From an uncultured Granulosicoccus sp. (GTDB taxonomy: Bacteria; Pseudomonadota; Gammaproteobacteria; Granulosicoccales; Granulosicoccaceae): a stretch of 47,141 nucleotides of DNA. Shown one piece after another: positions 9,762 to 18,326 of this stretch (the first letter of the stretch is position 1; the number at the start of each line of letters is the position of its first letter). The stretch is taken from positions 1 to 47,141 of the forward strand of contig CANLXI010000045.1 in assembly GCA_947495035.1 (NCBI GenBank), read 5' to 3'. The notes under the pieces are model-generated. The model ran no database searches. It was not told where the DNA came from and was given only the letters and a program-made list of their open reading frames with translations. The translations under genes and the position numbers were made by a program.

Positions 9762-11255
9762 GTGAAATCAATTCCGTTGCAACGCAGTTTCTTCCTTTTG
9801 CCGCTGTTGACTTTTTTCGTGGTTCTATTCGTTTGCGCGGCGTATGTCTACTTTGTAGATGGTGTGCGTGGCAGTGATCAATTCTGGTATATGGCTGACA
9901 CTGAAACGTTGGCTAGCGGTCTCCCACCGTTGACAAATACTGTTTTTCCCGGAGACGTACTTCGTGCTGGTACTCCAGATATTGACACCTATTTCGCTCA
10001 CAACGGGCCACTCTTGTACATTAATGCGCAAGTAGCTCAGTTTACAGGCGCGTTCTACGCGTGGAAGTATACAAATCTGCTGTTCTTTCTGTTGGCGGCT
10101 CTCTTCACCGGACTAACGTTGGCATTCTTGACCAATGTAGCTTGGGGTTTGGTAGGTGTGATTGTATACCTGCTGACACCGATCAACGTTTGGTTGGCGG
10201 GGAATTTTTTGCAAGAAACATTTTTCGGTCTGCTTAGTGCTGCAGTGTTATACGCGTGTGTGACTGACGAGGGGGGGCGCATCAAGAGAGTCTTGTTATT
10301 GTCGGCCTTGTTTATCGGGTCGTTGTCGCACCCTTTATATGTGATAGTTGGCGTTTTCTATAGTATTTATGGTTTGACGGTGTGTCGTGTTTGGGTCATG
10401 CCAGTGCTGGCCACGGGGTCGGTTGTTGTTGCGAGTGTGTTGAAGGGAATATGGTTTCCTACATCGTTTCCGCCCACTATAAAGGATCTCATCGTCTCAA
10501 CAGCCCCTGGTGTGACGAATTCGATCTGGCAGTTATCCGACGAAGTACCTCGGATTACTCTGGAATTTATATTCGGCAAGTTTCTGCATGCGCTACAGAT
10601 ACAATTTATACCCTCTGTAGAGTCGCCACTGTTTCTGGTAACCAATGTGGGGTTTATCGCCTTGATGTTGCTGTTCTTTAAACGGCATCATAGAGATTGG
10701 AAATTTCTTTATATTTCCACCATATTCATGCTGAGTTACGGCGGAATGATTGCGTTGATGCAAAACCAGGTGCGGTATCAGTTGTTCATCTCCTCGGTCG
10801 CCATTTGTTGCACTTTAGCGTGGTTGTCTGGTTGGAAGCGTGAAAATCTTCGTGCAGGTGTGATAATCGTTGTTCTGACACTATATTGTATAATTGATGT
10901 AAGGATGTTTCAGAAAATTCAGATTGAAGGGCGAGAAGGAAGGCAGGGGCTACTGGTATTTGAAAGGCAGTTTGAGTTTATTGAGCCCGAGGCTCGAGTA
11001 GCATTGCTCGGAAATACGTTGGGAGGGTGGCTGTCTGTGATTTCTGCATTGAGACCTGTAGATGCGATGCCAATCTTCAGAAGTGTATTGAATGATGAAA
11101 GCTTCAATAAGGTGATGAATATTTATAGTCCTGATTATCTATTTACACGAGAAGGCTATTTGTTGGATGAGTTGCCAGGGGCTGAGTACATCACGACGGT
11201 GGAGAATCCTGAGCTATTCAATGTCATGATATATCGATGGAAAAATAGTGAGTAG
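9762..11255 (+). CDS. Polytopic membrane protein, GT-C (GT39-like) glycosyltransferase candidate
   Basis: A 497-residue protein starting at GTG. After an N-terminal membrane helix (about residues 8-30) comes a loop with GSDQFWYMADTETLASG, an acidic first loop as found in GT-C enzymes that use polyprenyl-phosphate sugars at the periplasmic face. About ten further membrane helices follow, including a LTPINVWLAGNFLQETFFG segment typical of the dolichyl-phosphate-mannose transferase fold. The C-terminal 90 residues are soluble. Assignment to the GT-C superfamily is inferred from topology and the acidic loop; I recognise no specific family. A short G7 run lies at about 10271-10277 in the coding sequence. 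Flanking spacers on both sides suggest its own transcript. Confidence 0.72.
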   Translation: MKSIPLQRSFFLLPLLTFFVVLFVCAAYVYFVDGVRGSDQFWYMADTETLASGLPPLTNTVFPGDVLRAGTPDIDTYFAHNGPLLYINAQVAQFTGAFYAWKYTNLLFFLLAALFTGLTLAFLTNVAWGLVGVIVYLLTPINVWLAGNFLQETFFGLLSAAVLYACVTDEGGRIKRVLLLSALFIGSLSHPLYVIVGVFYSIYGLTVCRVWVMPVLATGSVVVASVLKGIWFPTSFPPTIKDLIVSTAPGVTNSIWQLSDEVPRITLEFIFGKFLHALQIQFIPSVESPLFLVTNVGFIALMLLFFKRHHRDWKFLYISTIFMLSYGGMIALMQNQVRYQLFISSVAICCTLAWLSGWKRENLRAGVIIVVLTLYCIIDVRMFQKIQIEGREGRQGLLVFERQFEFIEPEARVALLGNTLGGWLSVISALRPVDAMPIFRSVLNDESFNKVMNIYSPDYLFTREGYLLDELPGAEYITTVENPELFNVMIYRWKNSE

Positions 11256-11595
11256 ACTGTAGAAGTTTCTTCTATCGATAAGCGATGTGTATAGTCTGAA
11301 GTAATTATAAGCTAGTCCCGTTCAGAAAAACGCATCGGGGCATTCCGAGTTCAATAAAAAATGGTGTAAGCAATTGATTTAGTTTAAGGTGCAATTTGGA
11401 GTGACCACCGCGGTAGGGATAGGTGCTGGGGTCGGTTGTTTTGCAGCGCTCAGGAAGTCAAAGAGCGAGCTATGCTGCTTGAGCGCGGTAGATATTCCCG
11501 AGTGGAGTTTCTCGTTGAGCGTGATTTTGTATCGCTGTTATCAATGTAGTGATTGCAGGGCGCGCTCAGAGGATGAAGTGGCCTGCATGCTCTAG
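11256..11595. other. Intergenic region leading into an IS256 relic
   Basis: About 340 bases with no intact gene. It includes a small inverted repeat just after the upstream stop (TAGAAG, TTT, CTTCTA near 11270) without a T-tract. The later part may be further decayed insertion-sequence DNA. Confidence 0.4.
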
Positions 11596-11968
11596 GCGAT
11601 TTACTCGCAAGAAAGTCTTGAGACGGCTCAGAAAAAACCACGCGAAGTCTCTCAGACATAAAGCGATATGCAGTTACCCAAGGCAGCAGAGCTGTTCGAG
11701 AGAAAAATCGACGACCCATTGACCTACTATCGATTCCTGGTTAATCACTGGACGCGTATCGTATCTAACAACCCGCTGGTGAGACTGGTGCTTGAAATTC
11801 TACATCGAACGCAGGTAGTTTCAGCCCTTTCCTGACGGTCAACCGGCACTGATGCTGGTAGCGCCCCAGACTCAGGCATGTGACGAGTAGCAAAAATGGG
11901 GTACTCGCCGATACTTGACCATGGACGAGCTTTATGAACGGGACGAAGAGGCATTACAAACAGTCTGA
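11596..11968 (+). pseudogene. IS256-family (mutator-type) transposase, C-terminal remnant
   Basis: Joining two frames gives a readable IS256-family C-terminus. In the frame of 11701 it reads AIYSQESLETAQ, later KAAELFERKIDDPLTYYRF, NHWTRIVSNNPLVRL and HRTQVVSA. A frameshift near 11827 leads to FPDGQPALMLV, a stop at 11887, and then WGTRRYLTMDEL, ending at 11966-11968. These follow the family order HW-x-x-I-x-(S/T)-N-N/P-L-E-R-L, RRT-x-VVG-x-FP, S-A-L-x-L-V, W-x-x-R-R-Y. At least two in-frame stops and one frameshift make it dead. The catalytic N-terminal part is missing. Confidence 0.8.
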
Positions 11969-12070
11969 GGCGATCGCCGAGAAAGTGTGAAATAAAGTTG
12001 GCGTTATCCGCGGCCGCTTGATCTCTTGTTGTTGCGTTGGTCAATGCTGTTCAAGTCGGACGCTTATCCT

Positions 12071-12129
12071 GGTAAGCGGTGTTTCTGATCTTGACCATGA
12101 GTCAATCAACTAGAGGAACACCACTTACC
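12071..12129. repeat. Long imperfect palindrome between IS256 relic and lipoprotein gene
   Basis: GGTAAGCGGTGTT at 12071-12083 pairs with AACACCACTTACC at 12117-12129 (12 of 13 positions). Inside it TTGAC and GTCAA flank CATGA, giving a nested second stem. It lies about 40 bases beyond the stop of the minus-strand lipoprotein gene. It could be a terminator-like hairpin without T-tract, or the inverted end of a small mobile element. Confidence 0.5.
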
Positions 12130-12168
12130 ATAGACGCAGATAAGAAGTCTGTTACAAAGGTTAGGCTA

Positions 12169-14529
12169 TTATTGGCTGCTGTCTATTGCATACCCATACG
12201 CTATGTGAGCAGTGGTTATCCATGAGCGATTGGAATTTCCATATTCAGAAGGCAATGCGATATGCGAAGCAATTGCGCTGCTGAATTTAACCAGCTCGCC
12301 ATAGCTCTCAGTGTAGGGAGATACACTGGCGCTATAGTTGCTATTGTTCATTCTCGTTGCCGCACCGCGTGCAAGCGCAGTAATCAGGCTATTATCGATG
12401 GAAGATAATTCAGGCAAACTCAAGCCTCTCCGGTTGGATTCGTAGACATAAAACATTGCTTGTTCTGACTGTGCCGCATGGCTGATGTCTGTCAGGTCCC
12501 AAGGATCTACCTTTGCTGCTGTGATATCTCTCAATGAAGTTACAACTCTGTCCTGAACCTCTGCCATGTATCCACCAATTCTTCCCAACATGAGCCCAGC
12601 TAATGCAGTGTGCGCTGCCATGTGTGCATTTCTATTGGGTGCAACTCCGGAATCAAGATATGGCTCCATTATTGTTTTGAGTCTATCAGCGTAGCCCGAG
12701 AATTCTTCTGCATAGCTGCTGTCCGCATAGAGAATGCTGTCCATCAAATATGCCATCCAGGCAAGGGCTCGAGAAGCATCAAGAAATCGCCATCTGTCAG
12801 TTGCGGCGTAGAATATACTGCTTCCTCGATTCGGTGCATTCTCTAGCCCTGTGTGGCCGACAAATATTGCGTAATGCTCACGTAATGTTTTCAGAGCAAG
12901 TGTCTTGTAGTCCTCGTAATGTGCCGGTTTTTCAATATGAGTCAGACGAATAACCTTGCCCAGTGAAAACATTTCGTCATACAGGTGGTAGAAACGAGCG
13001 CCGTTGACTCCTGAATAACCTGTCTCGTACAACTTGGCTTCGTTATGGTTTTTATATACCGAATCTACATACGACTCGATGGAATCTAAGTAGCTATAGA
13101 ACTTGTCTTCGTACTCGAATGCCTTTGCTATATCGTTTGCATTGTTGGTAAAAGCGATATCGTTATTCAGTCGTCCTGTTGTCTTTAAGGATGGTTTGTA
13201 AGCTGTGTATTCGAAAAGTACTTCTTTTCTAAACTCGGCATTATATGTGGCGTCTGGCCACTGCACTAATAGTCCGTACCTCGTAGTTCCGTCTGATGGG
13301 TCATCCGTGAAAGTATGACTCGTTGCTGTTCGTATGCCTGCAGTATCGAAAATGACACCATTTGTTCCCACAATTTTCTGGGTTCTTGCAGCATCACTGT
13401 AAACGTGCAAATCGTAAACAGCATCCGAATTGCTCGGATCTTCCCATGAAAAATAGACTGAGGGTGAGTCAGCAACATGGTCGGAAGCTGGCGAAAGTAT
13501 GCGCAAACCTTCTGTGGTCTCCACTACAGGATTTACGTCTAGTGTGAAAGAGCTCTTGGCAAGATTGGTACCTGAGTGTTCTCCTACCGATGAGATATAC
13601 CAAACGTTATCGCCTTCAGGAACTGGCACATCTGCACTGTCTAGCTCGTAGGTGCACAGTCCGCTATCGCTGCAATTTGACACGCTAACCAGGTTGTTTC
13701 TATAGAACACATCGCCTTCAGGCGAAGTTACCATCGTGATATCAAATCCGGTTACCGCTCCTCCAAGTAGCGTAGCTGGAATAGACCATGCAAAACTTAT
13801 CGTGCTTCCAAATGGCACAAGTTCACCCATTGCAGGAGATTCAATTACTGGTGTGTAGTCTACACTAGCCGATTCGGACTCGTCGGTGACTGGCGGTGTA
13901 TCAGCCTCTGACTCAGAGTCTGTCTTTGGAGGGGGCGGCGCTAAAACCTCGTCTACATCTGTTTCAATTGCTGGTTCTGTAGGTACTTCGGGATCCGTTT
14001 CTGTTTGTGCGTCGGTATCCACTTCAGAATCGATTTCTGTCGGTGTATCGGGAGATGCTTCAGGGGCGGCTTCTGACGGTACGTCAGTGTCTACTTCCGG
14101 TTCGATTTCTGTCAGTGTATCGGGAGCTGCTTCAGGGGCGGCTTCTGACGGTACGTCAGTGTCTACTTCCGGGTCAATTTCTGACGGTGTATCTGTAACT
14201 ACTTCGGGGTCAATTTCTGCTGGCGTGTCAACGTCGGGTGCACCAATAGGCGTCGAATCGGGCTGCGTTTCCTCATCTGTGATTGATGGTGGGGGAGAGG
14301 ATGGCAAAAGAGTTATGTTGTTGACTATGTAGTTCGATATGGTGGCAGGGGGCGTGGTTTCAGCGTTGGTTGGATTTGCTGCTCCAATGGAGATTTCGGG
14401 AAGATCAGTAACTTCTGCAGAAGCATTTTCAATTGCCTCTTCTGCCGAGTTGATACCTTCTGAACAAGCTTGGAGCGCAAGCGTCGACGAGATTGCTGTC
14501 AAGACAGCGAACGATTTTGATTTGGCCAT
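12169..14529 (-). CDS. Large lipoprotein: acidic repeat linker, two Ig-like domains, helical C-terminal domain
   Basis: A 786-residue protein. Residues 1-22 form a lipoprotein signal (LALQAC, acylated Cys22). Residues about 35-225 are a low-complexity linker of Pro, Glu, Asp and Thr with a 24-residue repeat (DTDVPSEAAPEA type). Two beta-sandwich segments follow, each with a single W (about 228-330 with FAWSIPA, and 340-440 with YFSWEDPS). The last 340 residues are alpha-helical and rich in aromatic residues, with WRFLDASRALAWMAYL, NRNAHMAAHTALAG and DISHAAQSEQAMFYVYE. Helical hairpins with conserved His, Asp and Trp recall alpha/alpha-toroid polysaccharide lyases and hydrolases; this is inference. 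Within a polysaccharide locus it may bind or trim exported glycan at the envelope. Family unknown. Confidence 0.75.
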   Translation of the reverse strand: MAKSKSFAVLTAISSTLALQACSEGINSAEEAIENASAEVTDLPEISIGAANPTNAETTPPATISNYIVNNITLLPSSPPPSITDEETQPDSTPIGAPDVDTPAEIDPEVVTDTPSEIDPEVDTDVPSEAAPEAAPDTLTEIEPEVDTDVPSEAAPEASPDTPTEIDSEVDTDAQTETDPEVPTEPAIETDVDEVLAPPPPKTDSESEADTPPVTDESESASVDYTPVIESPAMGELVPFGSTISFAWSIPATLLGGAVTGFDITMVTSPEGDVFYRNNLVSVSNCSDSGLCTYELDSADVPVPEGDNVWYISSVGEHSGTNLAKSSFTLDVNPVVETTEGLRILSPASDHVADSPSVYFSWEDPSNSDAVYDLHVYSDAARTQKIVGTNGVIFDTAGIRTATSHTFTDDPSDGTTRYGLLVQWPDATYNAEFRKEVLFEYTAYKPSLKTTGRLNNDIAFTNNANDIAKAFEYEDKFYSYLDSIESYVDSVYKNHNEAKLYETGYSGVNGARFYHLYDEMFSLGKVIRLTHIEKPAHYEDYKTLALKTLREHYAIFVGHTGLENAPNRGSSIFYAATDRWRFLDASRALAWMAYLMDSILYADSSYAEEFSGYADRLKTIMEPYLDSGVAPNRNAHMAAHTALAGLMLGRIGGYMAEVQDRVVTSLRDITAAKVDPWDLTDISHAAQSEQAMFYVYESNRRGLSLPELSSIDNSLITALARGAATRMNNSNYSASVSPYTESYGELVKFSSAIASHIALPSEYGNSNRSWITTAHIAYGYAIDSSQ
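14041..14190. repeat. 72-bp in-frame tandem repeat in the lipoprotein linker
   Basis: A 72-base unit starts at 14044 and again at 14116, differing at only a few bases. Further degenerate copies lie on both sides. Each unit encodes 24 residues of acidic linker. The near-identity at DNA level indicates recent slippage or recombination, so the linker length is likely to vary between strains. Confidence 0.75.
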
Positions 14530-14929
14530 TTTTTGTTTTTATTTGCCCCGCAAATCCAACCGGGAAGGTCGCAATGCGTTTTTTTATTGTTGTAAGCTTA
14601 CTTCGTCTTGTTTTCCGATTTTCTTGAACCGTATCGTCGTGAAGGTAGGGAATACATGAACCTGGTTGTCAAAAAGGCTTGCTCGCTTGACATATCTGCT
14701 GGCTGTGTCCAAAAAAAATAAAGAGTGTTGGCGTGAACTATCTACAGGAATGGAGGCGAACCTGAATGCTGGCTTGTGATGGGGCGCTCAAAATAAGTAA
14801 AGCGGTGCATTGGCACACAGTGTTGCCTACACAGCCTGACGCTGAACCTTGACTCTAGCCGTTACCAGCTACATGGGCACATGAAAATAGACAGGCAGTG
14901 CCACCATTGTAATAACATGGTGGTAGTAG
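14530..14929. other. Spacer upstream of the lipoprotein gene
   Basis: About 400 bases. The minus-strand promoter of the lipoprotein must lie here; a TTGACA-like hexamer occurs near 14670 on that strand, but no well-placed -10 is evident. The bases just before the start codon are A-rich with no clear Shine-Dalgarno sequence. The far part abuts IS3 remains. Confidence 0.35.
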
Positions 14930-15720
14930 ACAGGTCTGTGGTGGCTACTGCTTGAGTGCAGCCAGGTTCGAACGTAGGATACATCCACATATTCGAATAT
15001 CCGCAGTACAGCCTCGGCAGGATTCGCATAGTGGTGACGGTTTATATGCTCTTTTTCGAAGTCGCGAAAAAGCTTTCTGCACCTTGTTATCCTTACGACT
15101 CATGCCGCCTACGATGCCATGCTTGTCAGGGTTCTCAAGTTATAAGTACTACTTCGGTCTGAATGGTGTATCAGCCGCTTGAGAGGCGCCGTGCATCGCG
15201 ATAGCGACCTCCAGTGCTATCAGCGTCAGGTTTTGATTGATCTGCTCACCGCAGGCCAAACTGATCACTTCTGGATTGAACGGATCTATCATGGGAGCGA
15301 CAACATGCAACCGGCCCTCATCACGTGGACGGTCCGACGCGGCAGGGGGAGTCCCATGTCGACTCATTGGCGACGAGGCCGCCTTTCCCATGTGTTCGCG
15401 CTCCTGCGACAGTGCGCGGTTCTCAGCCCACAACCGCCTGAACGCTTTGCTCCGGCCTCGTGCGTAACCAGTCTACCCTTGCCACTTTACTCGGCCAGCT
15501 TCATTCAGCGTTTGACTGCTGTTTCGGGCAAGCCCAGACCCCGGCTGGCTTCGTTGGAAGACTTCTCACTTCGAGTCACCCGATCTAGCCCATTCTATTT
15601 GTACTCTGCGGTGACATTACGCCGTGCTCTCTAGCTTTTCAGGTTTTTGATGGGGCATTTTTGAACACTAACTATCGCTCCAACAGGGTGTCCACGAAAC
15701 TGGGTGAAGTCCAGTTGGAT
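14930..15720 (-). pseudogene. IS3-family element remnant (orfA piece, orfB C-terminal piece, one terminal repeat)
   Basis: Reading the minus strand, about 15634-15360 gives decayed OrfA: RRNVTAEYK, EASRGLGLPETAVKR-stop-MKLAE, then KAFRRLWAENRALSQERE and MGKAAS, the usual HTH followed by leucine-zipper end of IS3 OrfA. About 15107-14935 gives the OrfB C-terminus: GMSRKDN, then FEKEHINRHHYANPAEA, IFEYVDVSYVR and LHSS, corresponding to the family pattern E-x-F-F-x-x-L-K-x-E and I-F-x-Y-I-x-x-(F/Y)-Y-N-x-x-R-x-H-x-x-L. The central catalytic part is deleted. At 15688-15713, TGGACTTCACCC and TTTCGTGGACACC on the minus strand resemble an IS3 terminal inverted repeat; the other end was not found. Confidence 0.78.
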
Positions 15721-16126
15721 CCTCACCAAGGGGCGCTGACAGCAATTGCTCTCGAATCAGGCACTTCCCGATGGTGCGAATCGAATTGGCTCTCGAGATC
15801 GAGAGCGTCTTGCTATCGAGTTTCATCAGCCTGCTGATGGTAACTTGGTGGTCTGGCAACTATCAATCACCAGAAACGACACCTTTTTCAATTTTGCTTA
15901 GCTACCACTTTCAACCATGCCGCGGGAGTGACTTCTGGGCCCTGACCTAGCTCTCGAATCCACATGTGATGTGATATGCTTGCGCACTGATTTCAGTCAA
16001 CATCAATGGTTGAGAAAGGCCATTTGCAAGCTGAATATACACATTTTCTGCGTAAATCAACTTTCTGTGAATTGATCGAGTGCAGGCGATTGATCATCAT
16101 CACATTTGTAATATAGGGAGACTGGC
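15721..16126. other. Spacer and probable promoter region of the aminosugar operon
   Basis: About 400 bases between the IS3 remnant and the TTG start at 16127. AGGGAG lies seven bases before that start. I see no additional gene. Confidence 0.4.
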
Positions 16127-17182
16127 TTGCTAAAGGTAGCTTTGGTCGGATGCGGCAGGATTTCGCAACGGCACTCTGAGTTGTTGGGCAAGAAACAAAT
16201 CGATGGGATGGAGCTAGTTGCCGTATGCGACTTGAAACCAGAACGCGCCAAGGCGGTTGCTGAGCTGCACGGCGTTCCCGCTTACTTTGACATGCATGAA
16301 ATGATGCAGAAGGAGCAAGTCGACGTTGTCACCGTACTGACCGAAAGTGGCAATCACGCTCGCCATGTTATCGAGTTGGCACCCTATGGAAAACACCTGA
16401 TCGTCGAGAAGCCCATGGCTCTCAGATTGGATGATGCTGATCGAATGATCGAGGCTTGCGACCGCAACAGATGCAAGCTGTTTGTAGTCAAGCAGAATCG
16501 ATTCAATGTCCCTGTAGTCAAGCTGAGAGAGGCTCTGAAGGCAGGTAGATTTGGGAAGCTGGTGATGGGCACCGTTCGAGTAAGATGGTGTCGTACTCAG
16601 CAGTACTATGATCAGGATGACTGGAGAGGCACTTGGGCGCAGGACGGTGGCGTGCTCGCAAATCAGGCAAGTCATCATGTGGACTTGTTGCAGTGGATGA
16701 TGGGTGATGTGGAATCCGTTTCAGCCATTAGCAGCACCGCGCTGGTCGACATAGAAACAGAAGATACGGCAGCTGTAATTCTGCGCTTTACCAATGGCGC
16801 ATTGGGCATCATCGAGGCTACTACAGCGACACGCCCCAAGGATCTGGAAGGTTCCCTTTCAATTATCGGCGAGAGCGGATCGGTCGAAATTGGCGGGTTT
16901 GCGGTTAACGAGATGAAAATTTGGAATTTTGCCAATCCAGAAGTTGGCGACGATACGGTGCTGGAAGAATTCTCTGTCAACCCCCCTAACGTATACGGGT
17001 ACGGACACAAGGCGTATTACGAACAGGTTGTTCGGTCTATTCGCGAAGACACTCGGGCTCTGGTCGACGGGTTGGCTGGGAGGCGTAGTCTGGAGCTTAT
17101 CAACGCAATCTACGAGTCGATCGAAACTCGTAGGGAAGTACCGCTGCGATTCATTCCTCATCGCAGTCGACTCGGCTATTGA
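16127..17182 (+). CDS. Gfo/Idh/MocA NAD-dependent sugar dehydrogenase (WlbA/WbpB-like)
   Basis: A 351-residue protein starting at TTG with AGGGAG upstream. The Rossmann motif VALVGCGRISQRH is at residues 4-16. EKP, carrying the catalytic lysine, is at 94-96. The substrate-domain motif ANQASHHVDLLQWMMG lies around 178-193, with the conserved His-Asp pair at 183-186. The long second-domain signature (NRFN, YYDQDDWRGTW, NPPNVYGYGH) matches enzymes annotated as UDP-N-acetyl-2-amino-2-deoxyglucuronate 3-dehydrogenases. These oxidise C3 before transamination. The aminotransferase 16 bases downstream fits that role. The exact substrate is inferred from this pairing. Confidence 0.88.
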   Translation: MLKVALVGCGRISQRHSELLGKKQIDGMELVAVCDLKPERAKAVAELHGVPAYFDMHEMMQKEQVDVVTVLTESGNHARHVIELAPYGKHLIVEKPMALRLDDADRMIEACDRNRCKLFVVKQNRFNVPVVKLREALKAGRFGKLVMGTVRVRWCRTQQYYDQDDWRGTWAQDGGVLANQASHHVDLLQWMMGDVESVSAISSTALVDIETEDTAAVILRFTNGALGIIEATTATRPKDLEGSLSIIGESGSVEIGGFAVNEMKIWNFANPEVGDDTVLEEFSVNPPNVYGYGHKAYYEQVVRSIREDTRALVDGLAGRRSLELINAIYESIETRREVPLRFIPHRSRLGY

Positions 17183-17198
17183 CGGACAATAAAAAAGA

Positions 17199-18323
17199 AT
17201 GACAAGGATCGAAACCGTGGACTCAGTTCCGTTCAACGATTTGTACCGACAGTATCAATCCCTCAAATCCGAAATCGATAACGCAATTTCTTCGGTGATT
17301 GCCCAATCAGCATTTGTTCGAGGCAGTCAGGTTGAACAGTTCGAAGAAAGCTTTGCTGCATTGATTGGCGTGAAGCATTGCGTCTCGTGCGCGAATGGTA
17401 CCGACGCAATCTATGTGGCTTTACGTGCGCTGGGCGTGGGTCCAGGTGATGAGGTCATTACTACGGCTCACACATGGATCTCTACTGCAGAGACGATTTC
17501 GCAGACAGGGGCTAAAGTGGTTTTCTGTGATACGCAGCCTGACAGCTTTTTGATGGATCTGGAAGATGTGGCTCGCAAGATCACTCCCAAAACAAAATGC
17601 ATCATTCCAGTGCATTTGTTTGGTCAGCCCGTGGACATGAATGCCCTGATGCCTCTGGCCAAAAAGCATAATCTACGCATTATCGAGGATTGCGCACAAG
17701 CGCATTTGGCTACCTTTCGTGGGCAACAAGTCGGAACTTTCGGGGATATTGCTACCTACTCATTCTATCCTGGCAAGAACCTGGGCGCCATGGGGGATGC
17801 AGGTGCCATCGTGACCAACGATTCTGAGCTGGCTGATTGGATGGCACTATATTGTCGTCATGGCGGCAAGGGCGATCATCAGTTGGAAGGCATCAATAGC
17901 CGAATGGACGGAATTCAAGCAGCCATTCTGTCTGTCAAGATTCCACGACTGGAAGCCTGGACAAAACGTCGTGTAGAACTGGCCAAACAGTACGACGATG
18001 CATTGGCAGATGTCAGTTCAGTTGTCACACCTGCTCTGTTGCCGGAACGGTCACATGTCTATCATCTTTATGTCATCAAGGTAGAAAACAGAGATGCGGT
18101 AAAGGATTTCTTGACTAAGAAAGGTATCGCGACAGTAATTAACTATCCGCTGGCTTTGCCCAACTGCAAGGCATATGCATATTTGGGTAATTCGGCAGGC
18201 GCCTTCCCCAATGCGACCGAAAACCAGGGAAAAATACTGTCACTACCCATTTTTCCGGAGATGGAGGATACAGAGCTGGACTACATTGTGGATGCTTTGA
18301 AAGCGTCGAGTGCTGAAATCTAG
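17199..18323 (+). CDS. DegT/DnrJ/EryC1-family PLP sugar aminotransferase (WbpE-like)
   Basis: A 374-residue, full-length type I-fold aminotransferase. The N-terminus is VPFNDLYRQY; the phosphate-binding loop ANGTDAI lies near 65-71; IIEDCAQAH at 161-169 contains the aspartate that contacts the pyridine nitrogen; SFYPGKNLGAMGD at 188-200 has the Schiff-base lysine at 193. Members such as WbpE convert a 3-keto UDP-sugar to the 3-amino sugar using glutamate. The 16-base gap to the upstream dehydrogenase and the four-base gap to the next glycosyltransferase indicate one operon. The product may be a UDP-3-amino-uronic acid, later acylated, possibly by the NeuD-like protein at 2347. Confidence 0.9.
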   Translation: MTRIETVDSVPFNDLYRQYQSLKSEIDNAISSVIAQSAFVRGSQVEQFEESFAALIGVKHCVSCANGTDAIYVALRALGVGPGDEVITTAHTWISTAETISQTGAKVVFCDTQPDSFLMDLEDVARKITPKTKCIIPVHLFGQPVDMNALMPLAKKHNLRIIEDCAQAHLATFRGQQVGTFGDIATYSFYPGKNLGAMGDAGAIVTNDSELADWMALYCRHGGKGDHQLEGINSRMDGIQAAILSVKIPRLEAWTKRRVELAKQYDDALADVSSVVTPALLPERSHVYHLYVIKVENRDAVKDFLTKKGIATVINYPLALPNCKAYAYLGNSAGAFPNATENQGKILSLPIFPEMEDTELDYIVDALKASSAEI

Positions 18324-18326
18324 AAC

